Origin: CAYNYF01 sp964401385 | GTDB taxonomy: Bacteria > Planctomycetota > Phycisphaerae > SM23-33 | Direction: 5' to 3' | NCBI GenBank assembly: GCA_964401385.1 | Contig: CAYNYF010000134.1 | Coordinates: 1-5,199, forward strand | DNA: 5,199 nt | In this document: in pieces, positions 4,555 through 5,199 of the stretch | Position numbering within the stretch: the first letter of the stretch is position 1 | Layout of the letters: each line of letters begins with the position of its first letter | Made by a program: the position numbers and the translations under genes | The notes under the pieces: generated by a model | Databases searched by the model: none | Seen by the model: the letters and a program-made list of their open reading frames with translations, nothing else | Told to the model about the DNA's origin: nothing

Positions 4555-5199
4555 TCACCCGCGGCGGCGGCGAATCAGCGCCACTGCTCCGATGGCCAGC
4601 AGCGCCAGCGCAGCGGGTTCGGGAATGGCCGCGACGGTCGCCGAGCCGTAGTCGTCGGCCCAGAGGGTGAAGTCGCCGCCATCGACGATGCCGTCGCCGT
4701 TGAGGTCGCCCTCGCCCCAGCTCATCCCGCCCAGCAGGTAGTGGTCGGCCCAGAGGCTGTAGTCCCCGCCGTTGACGGCGCCGTCCAGGTTGACGTCGCC
4801 GCAGAAGAACTGCTTGGGCGGGCCGTCGTTGAGGTAGTACAGCTTCAGGCCGTTCAGGTCGATCGTGGCCCCGGGATTGAGGGTGAGGCCGTCGACGTAC
4901 ACCGCCTCGGCGCCCTCCCAGGCGGGCTGATTGTCGGAGTTGTCCACGAGGCGAATCCGGCCGGCGTCGGCGCCGCCCAGCGTCAGTCTGAAGAGGGCGA
5001 AGTTGTCGGTCCAGCCGGCCGTCACCGCGCCCATGTCCTCGCCGGCCGCTTCAAGGGCGTCGATGGCCTGGGCGCCGCCTTCGAAGATCAGCTCCAGGTT
5101 GCCTAGCCCCGCCAGGGCGAGCGGATCGGTGCTGGTGTTCTCCAGGTCCGCCCCGGTCATGTGGATGGCGCTGCCCTCGACGGCCGAGAGGCTGCTCAG
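4555..5199 (-). CDS. Dockerin-type repeat and PEP-CTERM sorting domain protein, partial (5' end outside window)
   Basis: The frame is open to the window edge, so only the last 214 residues are present; the Met encoded at 5160 is internal, not a proven start. The first roughly 125 residues look like part of a secreted beta-rich domain with no clear enzyme motif. Two EF-hand-like dockerin loops follow: D-V-N-L-D-G-A-V-N-G-G-D (visible residues about 135-146) and D-L-N-G-D-G-I-V-D-G-G-D (about 165-176), each with calcium-ligand positions 1, 3, 5 and 12 intact and followed by L-W-A-D. A PEP-CTERM signal closes the protein: I-P-E-P at 192-195, a hydrophobic segment at 196-209, then R-R-R-R-G. PEP-CTERM tails are handled by exosortase, so the protein is probably exported to the outer surface or extracellular matrix. 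No exosortase or cohesin gene is in view. The dockerin pair may be structural rather than part of a cellulosome. Confidence 0.85.
   Translation of the reverse strand: MSSLSAVEGSAIHMTGADLENTSTDPLALAGLGNLELIFEGGAQAIDALEAAGEDMGAVTAGWTDNFALFRLTLGGADAGRIRLVDNSDNQPAWEGAEAVYVDGLTLNPGATIDLNGLKLYYLNDGPPKQFFCGDVNLDGAVNGGDYSLWADHYLLGGMSWGEGDLNGDGIVDGGDFTLWADDYGSATVAAIPEPAALALLAIGAVALIRRRRG

Noticed and set aside
3875..4651. Plus-strand open frame antisense to the lipoprotein gene
   Set aside because: It covers the minus-strand gene, its promoter and the end of the next gene, has no domain signature, and is explained by GC-rich codon bias.
4534..5106. Plus-strand open frame antisense to the dockerin/PEP-CTERM gene
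   Set aside because: The minus strand encodes unmistakable calcium loops and a sorting tail; the plus-strand product is Val/Ala/Gly-rich with no motif.

Overview
The window looks like a fragment of a Planctomycetota chromosome, probably of the Phycisphaerae type. The coding DNA is GC-rich. The gene at the right edge ends in two dockerin-type calcium loops followed by a PEP-CTERM sorting tail (I-P-E-P, hydrophobic stretch, R-R-R-R-G), a combination common in that group. Members of three families that planctomycetes and Lentisphaerae often carry in many copies lie together: an amidohydrolase, a sugar phosphate isomerase/epimerase-type TIM barrel and a uroporphyrinogen decarboxylase-like protein. 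The lineage call is inference; no rRNA or marker gene is present.

Layout: 1-256 is a noncoding leader with a tandem heptamer and a plausible promoter. 257-1555 (+) is the amidohydrolase. 1556-1635 is a short gap between convergent genes and holds an imperfect 13-bp stem. 1636-2400 (-) is the TIM-barrel isomerase/epimerase. 2401-2746 is an intergenic block with an AT-rich, heptamer-based element whose two arms are inverted around a GC-rich core. 2747-3751 (-) is the URO-D-like protein. 3752-3901 is its upstream region with a weak promoter and two small palindromes. 3902-4444 (-) is a small lipoprotein of unknown function with its own good sigma70-like promoter. 4555-5199 (-) is the C-terminal part of a dockerin/PEP-CTERM surface protein that runs off the window.

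The three enzyme genes plausibly act on sugars or sugar-derived acids, but no substrate can be read from the sequence. The isomerase and URO-D-like genes point the same way but are 346 bp apart with the repeat element between them, so co-transcription is uncertain. The lipoprotein and PEP-CTERM protein are envelope or surface proteins and may be unrelated to the enzymes.

I see no complete new defence or mobile system. The most unusual item is the inverted heptamer element at about 2466-2730. A second, unrelated heptamer array (167-187) just upstream of the first promoter makes the 7-nt period worth following up.
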